Of a DNA stretch of 64,000 bases, positions 11,712 through 23,707 are shown piece by piece. Position 1 is the first letter of the stretch, and each line of letters opens with the position of its first letter. The notes below the pieces were generated by a model. It ran no database searches. It was not told where the DNA came from and saw only the letters and a program-made list of their open reading frames with translations. The stretch spans positions 383,700,718 to 383,764,717 of the forward strand of contig CM062290.1 in the NCBI GenBank assembly GCA_031216915.1. Direction: 5' to 3'. This DNA comes from Pictodentalium vernedei. Taxonomy: Eukaryota > Mollusca > Scaphopoda > Dentaliida > Dentaliidae. Both the position numbers and the translations under genes were made by a program.

Positions 11712-13625
11712 AATTGCTCGATTTACACGTTCTCTTGTCTATCTAGTGTAGCAAGAGATTCAGACTGGGGCAAACATTCGGTGGTTGACTCAGAGAGTGC
11801 CACTGCAGTTGCCGGATCCGAGTTTTATAATTATGACGGTTGCCAGTCAAACAGGTTGGGATATAATATTGATCCCAACGGATTCGAAGTGCCAGGGTCT
11901 TTGGGTTCCGCAGTCTCTAAGCAAGCACTTATCTTCCACGGAATAATGTTTTTTTAGGCTTGCTTTATGTCATTGGATGAACATTATTCAGAAACGCATG
12001 TCCAAATCCTGTCCGTTAATTCGACAGTAGTGGCGTATCTCCGGAACCAGGGAGGCACTCATTCGTTTCCGTTATTCAATTTAATGGAAAGAATCCTTCT
12101 GTTTGTTATAGTACACCAAGTTCTGCTTCGGTCCGTCATATTCCGGGTTGTCTGATTGTATTACCGGACTCCCGTTCACTTATGGGTCGCTTGTTGCCGT
12201 CAGAATGGACTCTCAACAAACAAGTATTCAATCAGATTTGCTATCAATGGGAGCGCCCAATGATAATTTATTTACGACACAACTTGCTTGTCAATTGCAG
12301 ACGTATGTGTTTGCTTGTCCGGATCTCTGAGCTTATGTTGTTAACGCTCTATTGATCTAATAGGACGGAATGATAGGATATGCGTATCCTCCTGCGCTGT
12401 TGTTTCAGCAAGTATTGCTAAGATAAACAACCACAATACTTTTCTGTTGATAGCATCTCTGTCTGCACAGAGACCGTGGGTAAATTTAATCTGATGTCTA
12501 CTGTGGGTCTTAATGCGAAATCTTCCTCCTTGAGAGGATCTTTTTTCGCTGGGTAAAATCGTGTCATCTTTATCACAACCCGCAAGGTCTCAACCTTCAT
12601 GTATTCCGTTGTGTGGTCCTTATTGCATTGTAAGCATTGTACTGGACGAGCTTTGGACGCGATTTCTTACTATAGGAGAACCTCTTCTTCGCTATACTAT
12701 GCGGCTAAAGTGGAGGCTCTTCCGTCGTTGGTGTAGAGATCACTATGTTGATATTGTTGATCCCTCCATACTAGTCATTGCAACTTTTTAGTATACTTGT
12801 TTGACAAGATCTACCGCAGCCTGTTATTATTAAGGTTATAGGTTTATGTTACCTCATACCTATGCACTCTATGATAGTTTACAATTGAGTCTTATGTCTC
12901 TTTATCTAAGTCAGTTAGTAACTTTTCGATAAATAGACTTAGAATCATTAGATTAAATTCCTATACGGAATCTAACTTCGGTTCTTATTTAGCTAAGTAA
13001 TCATTTGAGCCTCTGGAAACAGTAGTTTTCAAATTCTGACCTTTTAGACAGTAATTCTGTTGGCTTCTCTTTTACTGAAGAGTCAGTGAGTTTCATGCAC
13101 TATCGGTGGATGATTTTCACTTTCGTAGTTTCGGAATCACTACTTCCTTTACTATTTAGGTTGGATTTTTGCATAAGAGTCAGGCTCCTAATTAATATCC
13201 GGAACCTATTGTTATTAAGGTCCTTCCGTCTTCGTTCGGGCATAGGCCTTTACTCTGTCCGGTTAGAGTTTATGTATTTATAAACAGATATCTGTTTATT
13301 ACTACGGGCGTAAGCTTCTTCTGTCTTTGATGCCTAATAGAAGGACGTTACGCTCCATTCTATTACTAATGGATTCAATTAACTATCGATACTGCTTATG
13401 GTATATCATGGACTCAGCAGTTGTGTTTGAGATTTCGGCTCATGAAGTAAGAGTTCTTCTACATCTTGGGCTTACATTAATAGTGTCGCTATTATAGATT
13501 TTTTAAGGCTGCTCATTGCGCTCAGCCATCCACATTCATGAATTTTTATCTCAGAAATATCGAGTCCATTTCTGGAGGCCTCTATTGTTAGGTCTATTAT
13601 CTACTGCTCAGAATGTCATTCACTT
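11711..13625 (+). pseudogene. RNase H / MT-like / tyrosine recombinase remains of element B
   Basis: It starts at the deletion junction, just after the position equivalent to 40775 of M, so the RT catalytic core is absent. Matching stretches include the RNase H words around 11760-12130, the MT-like part around 12230-12560 and the recombinase from about 12610 to 13625. All are broken by stops and indels, such as single-base losses in the His-x-x-Arg region near 13440. It is not expected to be functional. Confidence 0.8.
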
Positions 13626-14217
13626 AACAGTTGCTACTATAGCTAGGTAGGCTGTCTGTTTCGGCAGTGACTCCGTTCTGCTGCCCTCTTCGCTCTGGGC
13701 TATTTGACCCAGGGCAGGAAAAAAGGGGGGGGGGGGGGAGGGTGTTCCCTTGGGTCACCTGTTTTACTATGAAAACAAGGGGATACCTCCTCCGGAGTTA
13801 GTAATTCTGAGCTGTCATTGGGATGGTTGTTTAGTGAGAAGTTTATGTTTTAAAAATTCATTCAGGTCTTAGTTTTTAAAGTATAGCTTTTGAATATAGC
13901 ACGTGTCAACGGACATTATTATACAATCCTCAGACACTTTTAAGGAGTATAAAGAGTCTCTATTCTCTAGACTTACTTTATTTATTGGCTTACTTTAAAA
14001 ATTATTAGTATAAGGATTATACTAGATATTAATAGAGTACATGGATGTATGATGCTCAATTTTGGAAGGTGTTGTATCTTTCTAATTTATCATAAATAAG
14101 AAAGATACATGTAAGGCCTAATACTTCTTTTTCCCTAGAGGGGATGACTCTATTTTATATAATTGAGCGTATTCCATCTTGCTCTATGTCCTTGGCCCTC
14201 CAGCCTTTTTACTATTC

Positions 14218-14305
14218 AGCTATGTCTGGGTCATTGGTACAGTATAAAAATGTTAAAAAATTTATAGTAATTTATATATTTTTTATACTTACCAATGACC
14301 CAGAC
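14218..14305 (+). repeat. Internal complementary region of element B
   Basis: It carries the same junction sequence as in M: AGCTATGTCTGGGTC to CAGTATAAAAAT, then GTTAAAAAATTTATAG to CCCAGAC. It lies ~75 bases before the right terminal repeat. Confidence 0.85.
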
Positions 14306-14726
14306 GGGGATGGCCCTCCCAGGAGTTGGGAACTCTTACCTCCCCGCTGAGTACATAGCGCTTACCAGGCACTGGTTATAAGAATGATTAATGCCGCCAA
14401 TTTCGGAACGTCCTTGACACTGCACATGCGCAGTAGAGGTGAAGTGTGGAGGGCCATTCAGGACATGTTTTCTTTGGTTTTAGCTGCAAATTTTGGGGAT
14501 TGGGGGGCAAAATTTGTGTTTGGCCCTATATTTTAAGAGTTAGCACCAGCTATGTCTGGGTCATTGGTAAGTATAAAAAATATATAAATTACTATAAATT
14601 TTTTAACTTTTCAAAAAATTTTTTTTTTTGATTTCAATTATTTTTTCTGTGTTAATGGATCATGTTATTATGTATTTTTTTTTTCAGGGGTTGGTGCGAG
14701 TACTAGGACTTTGTATTCTTTTCACA

Positions 14727-17702
14727 ATGAAAGGATATTGTTCAATTGTAATAAGAGGAAATCTTCCTCTGACTTTCATAATCATTGAATAAATGTAGTC
14801 AGTGTACTCGCACTAACTCCTGTTCAGTATGTGTTAATTTCAATGACAACATGGGAAGCGTGTGTCACGGTATGTTAGCGGGGAAATGGCCATGCCGGTC
14901 CTTTCTCTGCAGGGTCACTCTAGTTTATCAATCTCTATTTCAGACGATCAAGAACAGGGTGATGTATCCGTGATGTCTTCCAAAAGTGTGCCTCCGTCGT
15001 CACAATTAATGAAGAGCTAGCGGCAAAGTGCTCATGGAAATACGTCAATTGCCTAAGAGGTCCCTAGTAGGATCGACGGCCTTTGACGTCCGCTAGCTCG
15101 CCCGGTGTAGCGTCCATTCATCGAATGGTTCGGCAGCCGGGTTCGTCCGTTGCGGTCCAGAAAGGAGTTTTGGGTGATGCGAGCACTATAAATCAACCAA
15201 GTGCACACCCAGTGACGGCGGATCAGAGGGGAGAACGGAGGAAGCCTATTAGTCCGGTTCCTAGCTCGTCCAGGTACATCTGGGCTGCGAGTGAGAGAGG
15301 CCCCTCTCTCATACAACAACATCTGGCCCCAGATGTTGTGATACAAAATGTTTCGCATTCGGAGCATACGTCCGCCGCTCGGGACGCTCCGTTATATAGA
15401 CAGTCCGGAGAGACTGTCAGTAAGGCTTCCTCATCCTCATGGCAGCACACACGACCGCACCTTGGCTACGTGACCTCAGATATCCAGCCAACTTCGCCAA
15501 TCAGAGAATCCACGGTGACCAGGTCACGCCATCTGGTAGCCAGGGACACGAGGCCTGTAGACTCCGGACGTTCGCATAAGAAAAGTATGCAGGAGTCAAC
15601 GTACACGGAGCTTCCAGTGGCAAGCATCGTAAGACCGCTACTCCACAGGCCTCAGTGACGGACGTGCTATCCCAAATAGCACAACTTATCGCAGCATCCC
15701 AGCAATGACAGAATCTCTGTCGCATCATGTAATATCCGATGATGCTGGGTCGGTACGCTCCGCTGAAGCATCAGGTACGCACGTCCGAAAACTTCATAGG
15801 GTCCGACAGGATGGCGAAAGGGATTCGGAGGATTTCGAGCTTTCCCTTTCAGAACAACATAAGCTGCTGTACATGTCATCCGGCTTTATCTTCTAGAGGT
15901 TGTTTCGTCGGACCAGAATGCTGCGATGCCGGATAAGAGACTGATAGCGTCGGTGGACACAAGAATTTTTTGATCGGTTCAGGGACATCGTCCCTCAGTT
16001 TCCGACACAGTCCAATAATGTCACAGGATCTTTCGAATTATTGAACGACGCTATATATATATATATGCTTGCTATTAAACAAGCAGGTCTGGTTTCTTGT
16101 TCGCAAAAGTTACCGTGATGTCTTTCAAAAGTGTGCCTCTATCGTCATAGTTAAATGAAGAGCTAGCGGCAATAAGTGCTCATGGAAATACGTCAATCGC
16201 CTAAGAGGTCCCTAGTAGGATCGACGGCGTTGACATTCGCTAGCTCACCCAGTGAAGCGTCCATTCATCGAATGGTTCGGCAGCCGGGTTCATCCGTTGC
16301 GGTCCAGGAAGGAGATTTGGGTGATGCGAGCACTATAATAGACAATAGTTCACACCCAGTGACGACGGATCAGAGGAGAGATCGGAGGAAGCCTGTTAGT
16401 CCGGTTCCTAGCTCGTCCAGGTCCGTCCGGGCTGCGAGCGAGAGAGGTCCCTCTCTCGTACAACAACATCTGGGACCGGATGTTGTGGTACAAACGTTTC
16501 GCATTCGGAGCATATGTCCGCCGCTCAGGACGCTCCGTTATATAGACAGTCCGAGAGACTGTCGATAAGGCTTCCTCATCCTCACGACAGCGCACACGAC
16601 TGCACCTTGGCTACGTGACCTCGAGTATCCTGCCAGCTTCGTCATTCAGTGATTCCACGGCGAACAGGTCACGCCATCCGGTAGCCAAGGGACAAGAGGC
16701 CTGTACACTCCGGTCGCTCGCATAATAGAAGTATGCACGGGGTAACGTACACAGAGCTTCCAGCGGCAAAGCAACGTAAGACCACTTCTCCACAGGCCTC
16801 AGTGACGGACGTGCTATCCAAAATAGCACAACTTATCGCAGCATCCCAGCAAACGACAGAATCTCTGTCGGATCAGGAATAATCCGGCGATGCTGGGTCG
16901 GTTCGCTCCGCTGAAGCATCAGATACGGACGACCGAGCACTTCATAGGGTCCGACAGGATGGCGAAAGGGATTCGGACGATTTTGAGCTTTCCCTTTCGG
17001 AACAACAGAAGCGGCCATACATTTCTTCCGGCATTATCTTCCAGAGGTTTTTCACTCTGACTAGAATGCTGCAATGCTGGATAAGAGACTAATAGCGTCA
17101 TTGGACACAGAGTTTTTGATCGGTTCAGGGACATCGTCCCTGAGTTGCCGACACAGTCCAATAATGTCACTAGAACATTCGAATTATTGAACGACGCTAT
17201 ATATAAGCTTGCTACCAAAACAGGCTAGTCTAGTTTCTTGTCCGCAAATGCTCTAAATCTGCCTTTCATCAATTCTAGGAATAAATTTGAAATGGCAGGA
17301 CAGGGCATACTGAGAGTTCCTCTGCGTCTAGACGACAAGGCTGAAGACTGGGAATTGTCTTTATCTCCATCTATGTCAATTCCAACCACGACGTTGGAAA
17401 CGACAATGATGTCAAACAGACTTAACTTAGACGCTTTATCATATGTAGACCACCTTACTGAGGCGTTATCATTACGTCTTCAAGGGAAAGAATTCCAGGA
17501 TATGATCCTCAATGAGATTTCTCTCAAGGGCAGTAGTTTATCCACGTATAACTCCGCCCTTCAGTGGCAAACCTGGAGTTGGTTAGATGTGACGCAGCCC
17601 TAGCTACATCCACTCGCATGGATAGTAAGGTGAAGAACTCTCTCAGAGTCGCTTCGGTCTCGGAGAAGCTTCTCTTCGACGGCAACCTTTCAGCAATCTA
17701 TG
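14727..17702 (+). pseudogene. gag remains of element A, middle section duplicated
   Basis: The ATG at 14727 opens the cysteine-cluster region (GYCSIVIRG in the shifted frame), and the reading frame is already broken within ~60 bases. Two tandem copies of the gag middle start at 14969 and 16116. Segments of up to ~190 codons remain open in one frame (15083-15658), for example matching SQIAQLIAASQ after frame correction. The end of gag is fused near 17702 to the RNase H region (TCAGCAATCTATGAATTGC). Decay is less advanced than in B and D. Confidence 0.8.
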
Positions 17703-19650
17703 AATTGCTCGATATACACGTTCTCTTGTCAATCAAGTGTAACAAGAGATTCTGACTTGGGCAAACATTCGGTGGTTGACTCAGAGAGTTCCACTGCAGT
17801 TGCCGGATCCGAGTTTTACGATTATGATGGGTGCCAGTCAAACAGGTTGGGGTACAACATTGATTCCAACGGATTCGAAGTGCCAGGGTCTTTGGGTTCC
17901 GCAGTTTTCTAGGCAAGCACTTAAACTTCCAAGAAATGATGTTATTTTGGCTTGCACTACGTCATTGGATGAACATTATTCAGTAACGCATGTCCAAATC
18001 CTGTCCGATAATATGACAGTAGTTGCGTATATCCGGAACCAGGGAGGCACTCATTTTGTTCCGTTATTCAATTTAACGGAAAGAATCCTGTTTGTTCTAG
18101 AACACCAAGTTCTGCTTCGGTCCGTCATATTCCGGGTCGTCTGATTGTATTAGCAGACTCCCTTTCACGGAAGGGTCGCTTGTTGCCGTCAGAATGGACT
18201 CTCAACAAACAGGTATTCTATCAGATTTGCTACCAATGGGAGCGGCCAGTGTTAGACTTATTTGCGACACAACTCAACAATCAATTGCAGACGTATGTGT
18301 CACCATGTCCGGATCCCCGAGCATATGTAGTTAACGCTCTATCGATCTCGTAGGACGGTATGATAGGATATGCGTATCCTCAAGCGCTGTTGATTCAGCA
18401 AATATTGCTAAGATAAAACATTCACAATACAATTCTGTTGGTAGCATCTCTGTCTCCACAGAGACTGTGAATAAATTTACTCAGGTGTGGGACTTACCGC
18501 GAAAACTTCCTCCACGAGAGGATCTTCTTTCGCTGGGGAAATCATGTCAACTTCATCACAACCTGCAAGGTCTCAACCTTCACGTATTCCATTGTGCGGT
18601 CCTTCTTGCACGGCAAGCATTGTACAGGACGAGCAGTGGACGCGATTTCTAACTGTAGGAGGACCTCCTCTTCGCTATACTATGTGGCTAAAGTGGAAGG
18701 TCTTCCGTTGTTGGTGTAGGGATCATTATGTTGATATTTTTGATCCCTCCATACCAGACATTGCAAACTTTCTAGTATACTTGTTTGACGAGATCAACTG
18801 CAGCCTGTTACTATTAAAGGTTATAGGTCTATGTTATCTGATACCTATGCACACCATGATAGTTTACAATTGAGTCTAATGTCTCTTTATCTAAGTTAGT
18901 TAGAAACTTTTCAATAAATAGACCTAGAACCCTTAGATTAATTCCTAAATGGAATTTAGCTTGGGTTCTTATTAAACTAAAAGAATACCATTTGAGCCTC
19001 TTGAGACAGTAGATTTCAAATTCTGGCCTTTTTAGACAGCAATTCTCTTAGCTTTCTCTTCTGCTGAAGAGTCAGTGAGCTTCAGGCACTATCGGTGGAC
19101 GATTCTCACTTTCGTAGTATCGGGAACACTATTACCTTTACTACTAATGTTGGATTTTTGGTTAAGAATCAGGCTCCTAATAAATATCCGGAACCTATTG
19201 TTATTAAGGCCCTTCCGTCTTCGAACGGGCATAGGACTTTACTCTGTCCGGTTAGAGCTTTATGTATTTATAAACAGATCTCAGTTTATCAGTAAGGACG
19301 TAAAGCTTCTTCTGTCTCTGATGCCTAATAGAAAGGACATTACGGTCCATTCTGTTGCTAGATGGATTCAATTAACTATCGGTACTGCTTATGATAATCT
19401 ATCTTTAACTCAGCAGTCTGTGCTTAAGATTTCGGCTCATGAAGTAATAGCTCTTTCTACATCTTGGGCTTCTGCAAATAGTGTTGCTATTACAGATTTA
19501 ATGAAGGCTGCATATTGGTCTCAGCCATCCACATTCACGAATTTTTATCTCAGAAATATTGAGTCCGTTTCTGGAGGCCTGCATTGTTTAGGTCCATTAT
19601 CTGCTGCTCAGAATGTCGTTCACTTAACAGTTGCAACTATAGTTATGTAG
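17702..19650 (+). pseudogene. RNase H / MT-like / tyrosine recombinase remains of element A
   Basis: The RT core is deleted. RNase H is recognisable (DASQTGWG has become GASQTGWG near 17830), followed by the MT-like and recombinase parts. The C-terminal recombinase block 19321-19625 still reads with AHEVIALSTSWA, where the conserved Arg of His-x-x-Arg is replaced by Ile, and with FTNFYLRN. The normal stop is lost, so the frame runs eight codons further. Several frameshifts lie upstream. It is non-functional as it stands. Confidence 0.8.
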
Positions 19651-19719
19651 GCTTTCTGTTCCGGCAGTGACTCCGTCCTGTTGCCCTCTTCGCTCTGGGC
19701 TATTTGACCCAGGGCAAGG

Positions 19720-19752
19720 GGAAGGGGGGATGGGGGGGGGGGGGGGGGGGGT
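19720..19752 (+). other. Long G-run in 3' region of element A
   Basis: Almost uninterrupted G for ~30 bases, between TTTGACCCAGGGCAAGGGG and GTGTTCCCTTGGGTCA, whose outer parts are complementary. Confidence 0.8.
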
Positions 19753-20239
19753 GGGGGAGGGTGTTCCCTTGGGTCACCTGTTTTATAATGAAAACAAGGG
19801 GATACCTCCTCCGGAGTCAGTAATTCTGAGCTGTTACTGGGATGGTTTTAAAGTGAAAAGTTTATGTTTAAAAAATTCATTCATGTCATAGTTTTAAAGT
19901 ATAGCATTTGAATATGTCACGTGTCAAACGGGTGTTAATATACAATCCTCGGACACTTTTAAAAGAGTATAAAGAGTCTCAATTCTCTGGACTAACTTTA
20001 TTTATTGGCTTACTTTAAAAATAATTAGTATAAGGATTATACTGGATGTTAATAGAGAACATGAACGTTATGATGCTCAATTATGAAGGGTATTGTATCT
20101 TTCTAATTTATCATAAAATAAGAAAGATACATGTAAAGCCTAATACTCCTTTTCTCCTCCAGGGGATGACTCTATTTTATATAATTGAGCTTATTGGATT
20201 TTCCTCTATGTCCTAGGCCCTCCAGCCTTTTTACTATTC

Positions 20240-20327
20240 AGCTATGTCTGGGTCATTGGTACAGTATAAAAATGTTAAAAAATTTATAGTAATTTATATA
20301 TTTTTTATACTTACCAATGACCCAGAC
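20240..20327 (+). repeat. Internal complementary region of element A
   Basis: Circle-junction sequence as in M, from AGCTATGTCTGGGTC to the second CCCAGAC. It lies ~75 bases before the right repeat (20402-20628). Confidence 0.85.
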
Positions 20328-20628
20328 GGGGATGGCCCTCCCAGGAGTTGGGAACTCATACCTCCCCGCTGAGTACATAGCGCTGACCAGGCACTGATTG
20401 TTAGAATGATAAATGGCGCCAATTTCGGGACGTCCTTGACACTGCGCATGCGCAGTAGAGGCGAAGTATGGAGGGCCATTCAGGACATGATTTCTTTGGT
20501 TTTAGATGCAAATTTGGGGATTGGGGGGCAAAATTTGTGTTTGGCCCTAGATTTTTAAGAGTTTGCACAGCTATGTCTGGGTCATTGGTAAGTATAAAAA
20601 ATATATAAATTACTATAAATTTTTTAGC

Positions 20629-22056
20629 ATTCAGGCAGATTTGCTACCAATGGGATCATCCCATGATGGATCTTTTTTGCGACACACCTGAACAATCAGT
20701 TACCGACGTTCATGTCGCCATGCTCAGATCATTGGGCGTACGCAGTAGACACTCCATCAATTTCATGGGACGGGATGATAGGATATGCATATCCTCCAGC
20801 TCCATTGATTCAGCAGATTCTGTTAAAGATCAAACAGTCTCATTGCAAAATCCTGCTAATAGCATTTCTGCTGTCACAGAAACCTTGGATCAATCTTCTC
20901 AGGTGTCTGTTATTGGACGTTCCCCGGAAGCTTCCTCCAAGAGAGAATCTTCTTTATCAGGGGAAGTCTCGCGCACTGCATCACAACCCGGAAGGTCTCA
21001 ACCTTCATGTATTTCCGTTGTGCGGTCCTTCTTGCATGGAAAACATTTTACAGGACGTGCAGTGGACGCAATTTCTAACTGTAGGAGGCCCTCCTCTTTG
21101 TTGAACTACGAAGCGAAGTGGAGGGTTTTCTCCCGTTGGTGTAGGGATCAGTCAATAGACGTATACAATCCATCCATACCAAATGTTGCCTATTTCCTGG
21201 TCTACTTGTTTAACGATCTCAAACAGCAGCCCGTCACTATTAAGGGCTATAGGTCTATGCTATCAGATACTTACGCTCATCATGATAACTTGTCTATTGG
21301 ATCAAATACTTCATTATCCAAGCTGTTTAGAAATTTCTCTATCAATAGACCTGGAACCCTCAGATTAATTCTTAAGTGGAATTTGGCTTGGGTTCTGTTG
21401 AAGCTCCAAGAAGCTGCTTTGGTGCCATTGGATGTTGTAGAGTTCAAATTCTTGACCTATAAAATGACTTTTCTCTTAGCCTTTGCATCTGCTAGGAGAG
21501 TCAGTGAACTTCATGCATTATCGCTTGATGAATCTCGTAGTGTGGGTTATACCGTAGTGTGGGTTATACCATTACCCTCACTACGGAAGTGGGATTTTTG
21601 GCTAAGAATCAGATTCCAGATAGGCGGCTGGAGCCTATTGTCATTGAGGTCTTACCGTCCTTGGATAACTGTAGAGCTTTGCTGTATCCAGTCAGGGCTA
21701 TGTGCATTTATAAACGTCGATAACATTTTGTTAGAAAGAGAAGAAAACATTTCTTTCTTTCGTTGATTCCTAACAGAAAGGATATTTCTGTTCATGCTGT
21801 CGCAAGATGGATTCAGTTGGCAATGCGCATTGCCTATGAAAATCTATCTTCGAATCAACGTTCTGTCAATACGATCTCAGTGCACGAGTTTAGAGCACTG
21901 CCCACTTCTTGGGCCTATTCTAACAGTATAGCCATTATTGATCTCATGAAGGCTGCGTACTGGACACAGCCTTCTTCATTTACCAAGTTTTACCTAAGAA
22001 ATTTAGAGTCCATCTCCAGTGACCTTAGATCTTTGGGTCCTCTTTCTGTTGCTTAG
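20629..22056 (+). pseudogene. MT-like and tyrosine recombinase part of element C (family 2), frameshifted
   Basis: This is the 3' half of C after the nested A. The recombinase frame is open from 20663 to 21766. It first overlaps the MT-like frame (which reads DGMIGYAYPPAPLIQQ in another frame up to 21104) and then encodes the recombinase: AKWRVFSRWCRDQ, then SARRVSELHALS with the first catalytic Arg. A 17-bp direct duplication (GTAGTGTGGGTTATACC twice at 21537-21571) shifts the frame. The C-terminus continues in another frame at 21763-22056 with HEFRALPTSWA and FTKFYLRN. Apart from this shift the catalytic residues remain. RT and most of RNase H are missing upstream. Confidence 0.82.
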
Positions 22057-22168
22057 AATGACGTTCATTAATGTTACATCTATAAGGTCTTTAGGCATTC
22101 CGTTCCAGCACTGATGCTGTTCCACTACCCTCGTCATTCTGAGGAAATTTACCTCAGAACAAGGGGAA

Positions 22169-22185
22169 GAGGGGGGGGGGGGGGG
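22169..22185 (+). other. G-run in 3' region of element C
   Basis: About 17 G after AAGGGGAAGA and before AACGTTTTTTTCCCTTA. It holds the same position relative to the recombinase stop as in family 1, although the surrounding sequence differs. Confidence 0.75.
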
Positions 22186-22548
22186 AACGTTTTTTTCCCT
22201 TATGATCATCTGGCTTTATAGTGAAAAGCAAGGGAATACCTCCTCCGGTGTCAGTGGTCCTGCGTCGATGCTTGGATGGTTTTAATATGTAGCTCGGTGT
22301 GAAGCAATAACTATGTCTCATATATGTACTGTTTTTAAAGTGTAGCTCACTGTGAAGCATTTGTATATGTTACGTGTCAAATGGGCATTAATATACAATC
22401 CTCGGACACTTTTAAATGAGAATAAAGATTCTCATTCTCTGGACTATCTTTATATATTGGTTTTCCTTCATCAAATTAGCAAAACGGGTTATGCTGGCAT
22501 TAAATGGAGAATTATATATTATGTAATACTCAATTACATTGTTGGTGT

Positions 22549-22585
22549 TATATCTTTCTCTTTTCTCGTAAAAGAGAAAGATATA
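22549..22585 (+). other. Perfect 16-bp hairpin in 3' region of element C
   Basis: TATATCTTTCTCTTTT pairs with AAAAGAGAAAGATATA around a five-base loop. Family-1 elements have a hairpin of the same length and place but with different base pairs. Confidence 0.8.
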
Positions 22586-22693
22586 TATATTTCCTATCTT
22601 CTCCTATTCTCCTGTGGGAGCTATTCTTTACTGAAGTTATTGAGAGATTGGATTTTCCTTTAAGTCCTAGGCCCTCCAGCCTTTTTACGATTC

Positions 22694-22780
22694 AGCTAGT
22701 CTGGGCCATTGGTTGTCATGTAAAAATATGATAAATTTTAAGTAATATGTATATTTTTTATACTCATCAATGGCCCAAAC
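22694..22780 (+). repeat. Internal complementary region of element C
   Basis: Reverse complement of the family-2 left end (to GTAAAAATA) followed by the reverse complement of the right end (TGATAAATTTTAAG onward), ending in CCCAAAC. It predicts the element borders at 4415 and 23078. Confidence 0.85.
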
Positions 22781-22852
22781 GGGTATGGCCCTCCCATGAG
22801 TTGGCACTCATACCTCCCCACTGTTTATAACATTTAACAGGCAGTCTGTAGA

Positions 22853-23078
22853 AAGAATGATGGTTGGCGCCAATTTCGGTACCTTCCTGGACACTGCGCA
22901 TGCGCAGATCTAAAAAGTATGGGGGACCATCTGGGACTTGATTTTTTGGTTTTGCATGCAAATTTTGGGGGATGGGGGGCAAAATTTGTGTTTGGCCCTG
23001 GATTAATTTGAGTTAGCACCAGCTAGTCTGGGCCATTGGTAAGTATAAAAAATATACAAATTACTTAAAATTTATCAT
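22853..23078 (+). repeat. Right inverted terminal repeat of element C
   Basis: Complementary to 4415-4620 and extended at its outer end by AT-rich sequence. It keeps both regulatory-looking words lost from the left repeat: TTGGCGCCAA near 22865 and CTGCGCATGCGCAG near 22896. Confidence 0.8.
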
Positions 23079-23177
23079 ATTTGAGTAAATAATCTTTTAT
23101 TTTTTAACACTGATTTGAGTGTTCAGCTTCAGACTCATGGCTTGTGACTGTTTTATCACTGAAAGTTTTTTTTTCAG

Positions 23178-23279
23178 GAATGTGGAATAGAGAGAGTGAT
23201 GAGGGATTTAAGAATCTTTAGGATCTTTGAAGGAACAAATGATATTTTGAAATTATTTGTTGCGCTAACAGGAATTCAG
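23178..23279 (+). CDS. ACADVL: VLCAD-like acyl-CoA dehydrogenase, exon
   Basis: A 34-codon exon in phase 0 is bordered by a polypyrimidine tract plus CAG and by GTAAGA. It encodes [10 protein letters not shown] followed by [14 protein letters not shown], the highly conserved end of the acyl-CoA dehydrogenase catalytic core. The EGTNDIL wording and what follows fit VLCAD better than ACAD9 or the medium- and short-chain enzymes. VLCAD catalyses the first step of mitochondrial beta-oxidation of long-chain acyl-CoA at the inner membrane. Upstream exons are not seen in the window, and element C fills much of the preceding intron. That the exon belongs to a working gene is inferred from clean splice sites and in-phase downstream exons. 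Confidence 0.85.
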
Positions 23280-23707
23280 GTAAGATATGGAATTCTATCT
23301 TAAGCCTGTACTTTACATGATTGGCAGTTGACACTTGCAAGAGAAATTCTTGGAGGGTGCATAAAATATTTGCAGAAAGGTATGGCAGGGTGGGTGTATG
23401 GTTACCCGAGATGGTAAAAACAAATTTTTGTTACCACCATATACATTTTTTAGTGAAGAGCATAAAAGCCCATATATTGCATCTGTAACTGTTCGAAAAT
23501 GTATTTCAGCTGCAAAAAACGTATTTATGGTACTAGAACCATAGAGGCCTTAGTGGAAATGTTCAGAAGTCATGTTGAAGAGTTGTAACCTAACAGCGCA
23601 TCTGTTCAAGGCCTTTGGAAGGTGTCTGTAGAAAAGAGCTAGTAAACTCAAAATCATATATTTTTGTTGATACAGTCAACATAATTTGACATTTTCTGAC
23701 ACGATTA

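Larger units (their letters stand above)
8141..14607 (+). mobile_element. DIRS-like element B (family 1), non-autonomous, nested in A
   Basis: The left end ATTTTTATACTG follows the A leader word CTGAAAAAATATT. The right end TTTTTTAAC is followed by TTTTCAAAAAATT, so B interrupts the A leader. The left repeat is 8141-8341, the internal complementary region 14218-14305 and the right repeat 14380-14607. The 5' leader has lost ~430 bp compared with D (joined near 8598). All genes are broken. B shares with D a changed gag start codon (TTG in place of ATG at 8777). With A and D it shares the gag duplication and the RT-core deletion. Confidence 0.88.
7170..20628 (+). mobile_element. DIRS-like element A (family 1), non-autonomous, split by element B
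   Basis: The left part is 7170-8140 (terminal repeat 7170-7371 and leader). The rest is 14608-20628, with gag remains, RNase H/MT/recombinase remains, a G-run (19720-19752), a hairpin (20095-20130), the internal complementary region (20240-20327) and the right repeat (20402-20628). A is inserted in element C and is itself the host of B. It carries the two signatures shared with B and D: a duplicated gag middle (copies starting at 14969 and 16116) and a junction near 17702 fusing the end of gag to RNase H, removing the RT core. The flanks in C are gag on the left but the methyltransferase region on the right, so insertion was accompanied or followed by loss of ~2.5 kb of C. Confidence 0.85.
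4415..23078 (+). mobile_element. DIRS-like element C (family 2), interrupted by element A
   Basis: The left terminal repeat is at 4415-4620, the internal complementary region at 22694-22780, and the right terminal repeat at 22853-23078. The ends carry the family-2 word CAATGGCCCAGAC. Without the nested element A (7170-20628) only ~5.2 kb of C remains: a damaged gag (5667-7169) and, after A, the methyltransferase-like and recombinase part (20629-22056). The whole RT and most of RNase H are absent. The left flank (CACTGTAT) and right flank (ATTTGAGTAAAT) show no target duplication, as expected for recombinase-mediated insertion. A ~235-bp repeat (5165-5402) and a ~295-bp segment (5761-6055) interrupt the leader and gag. 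Confidence 0.85.
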
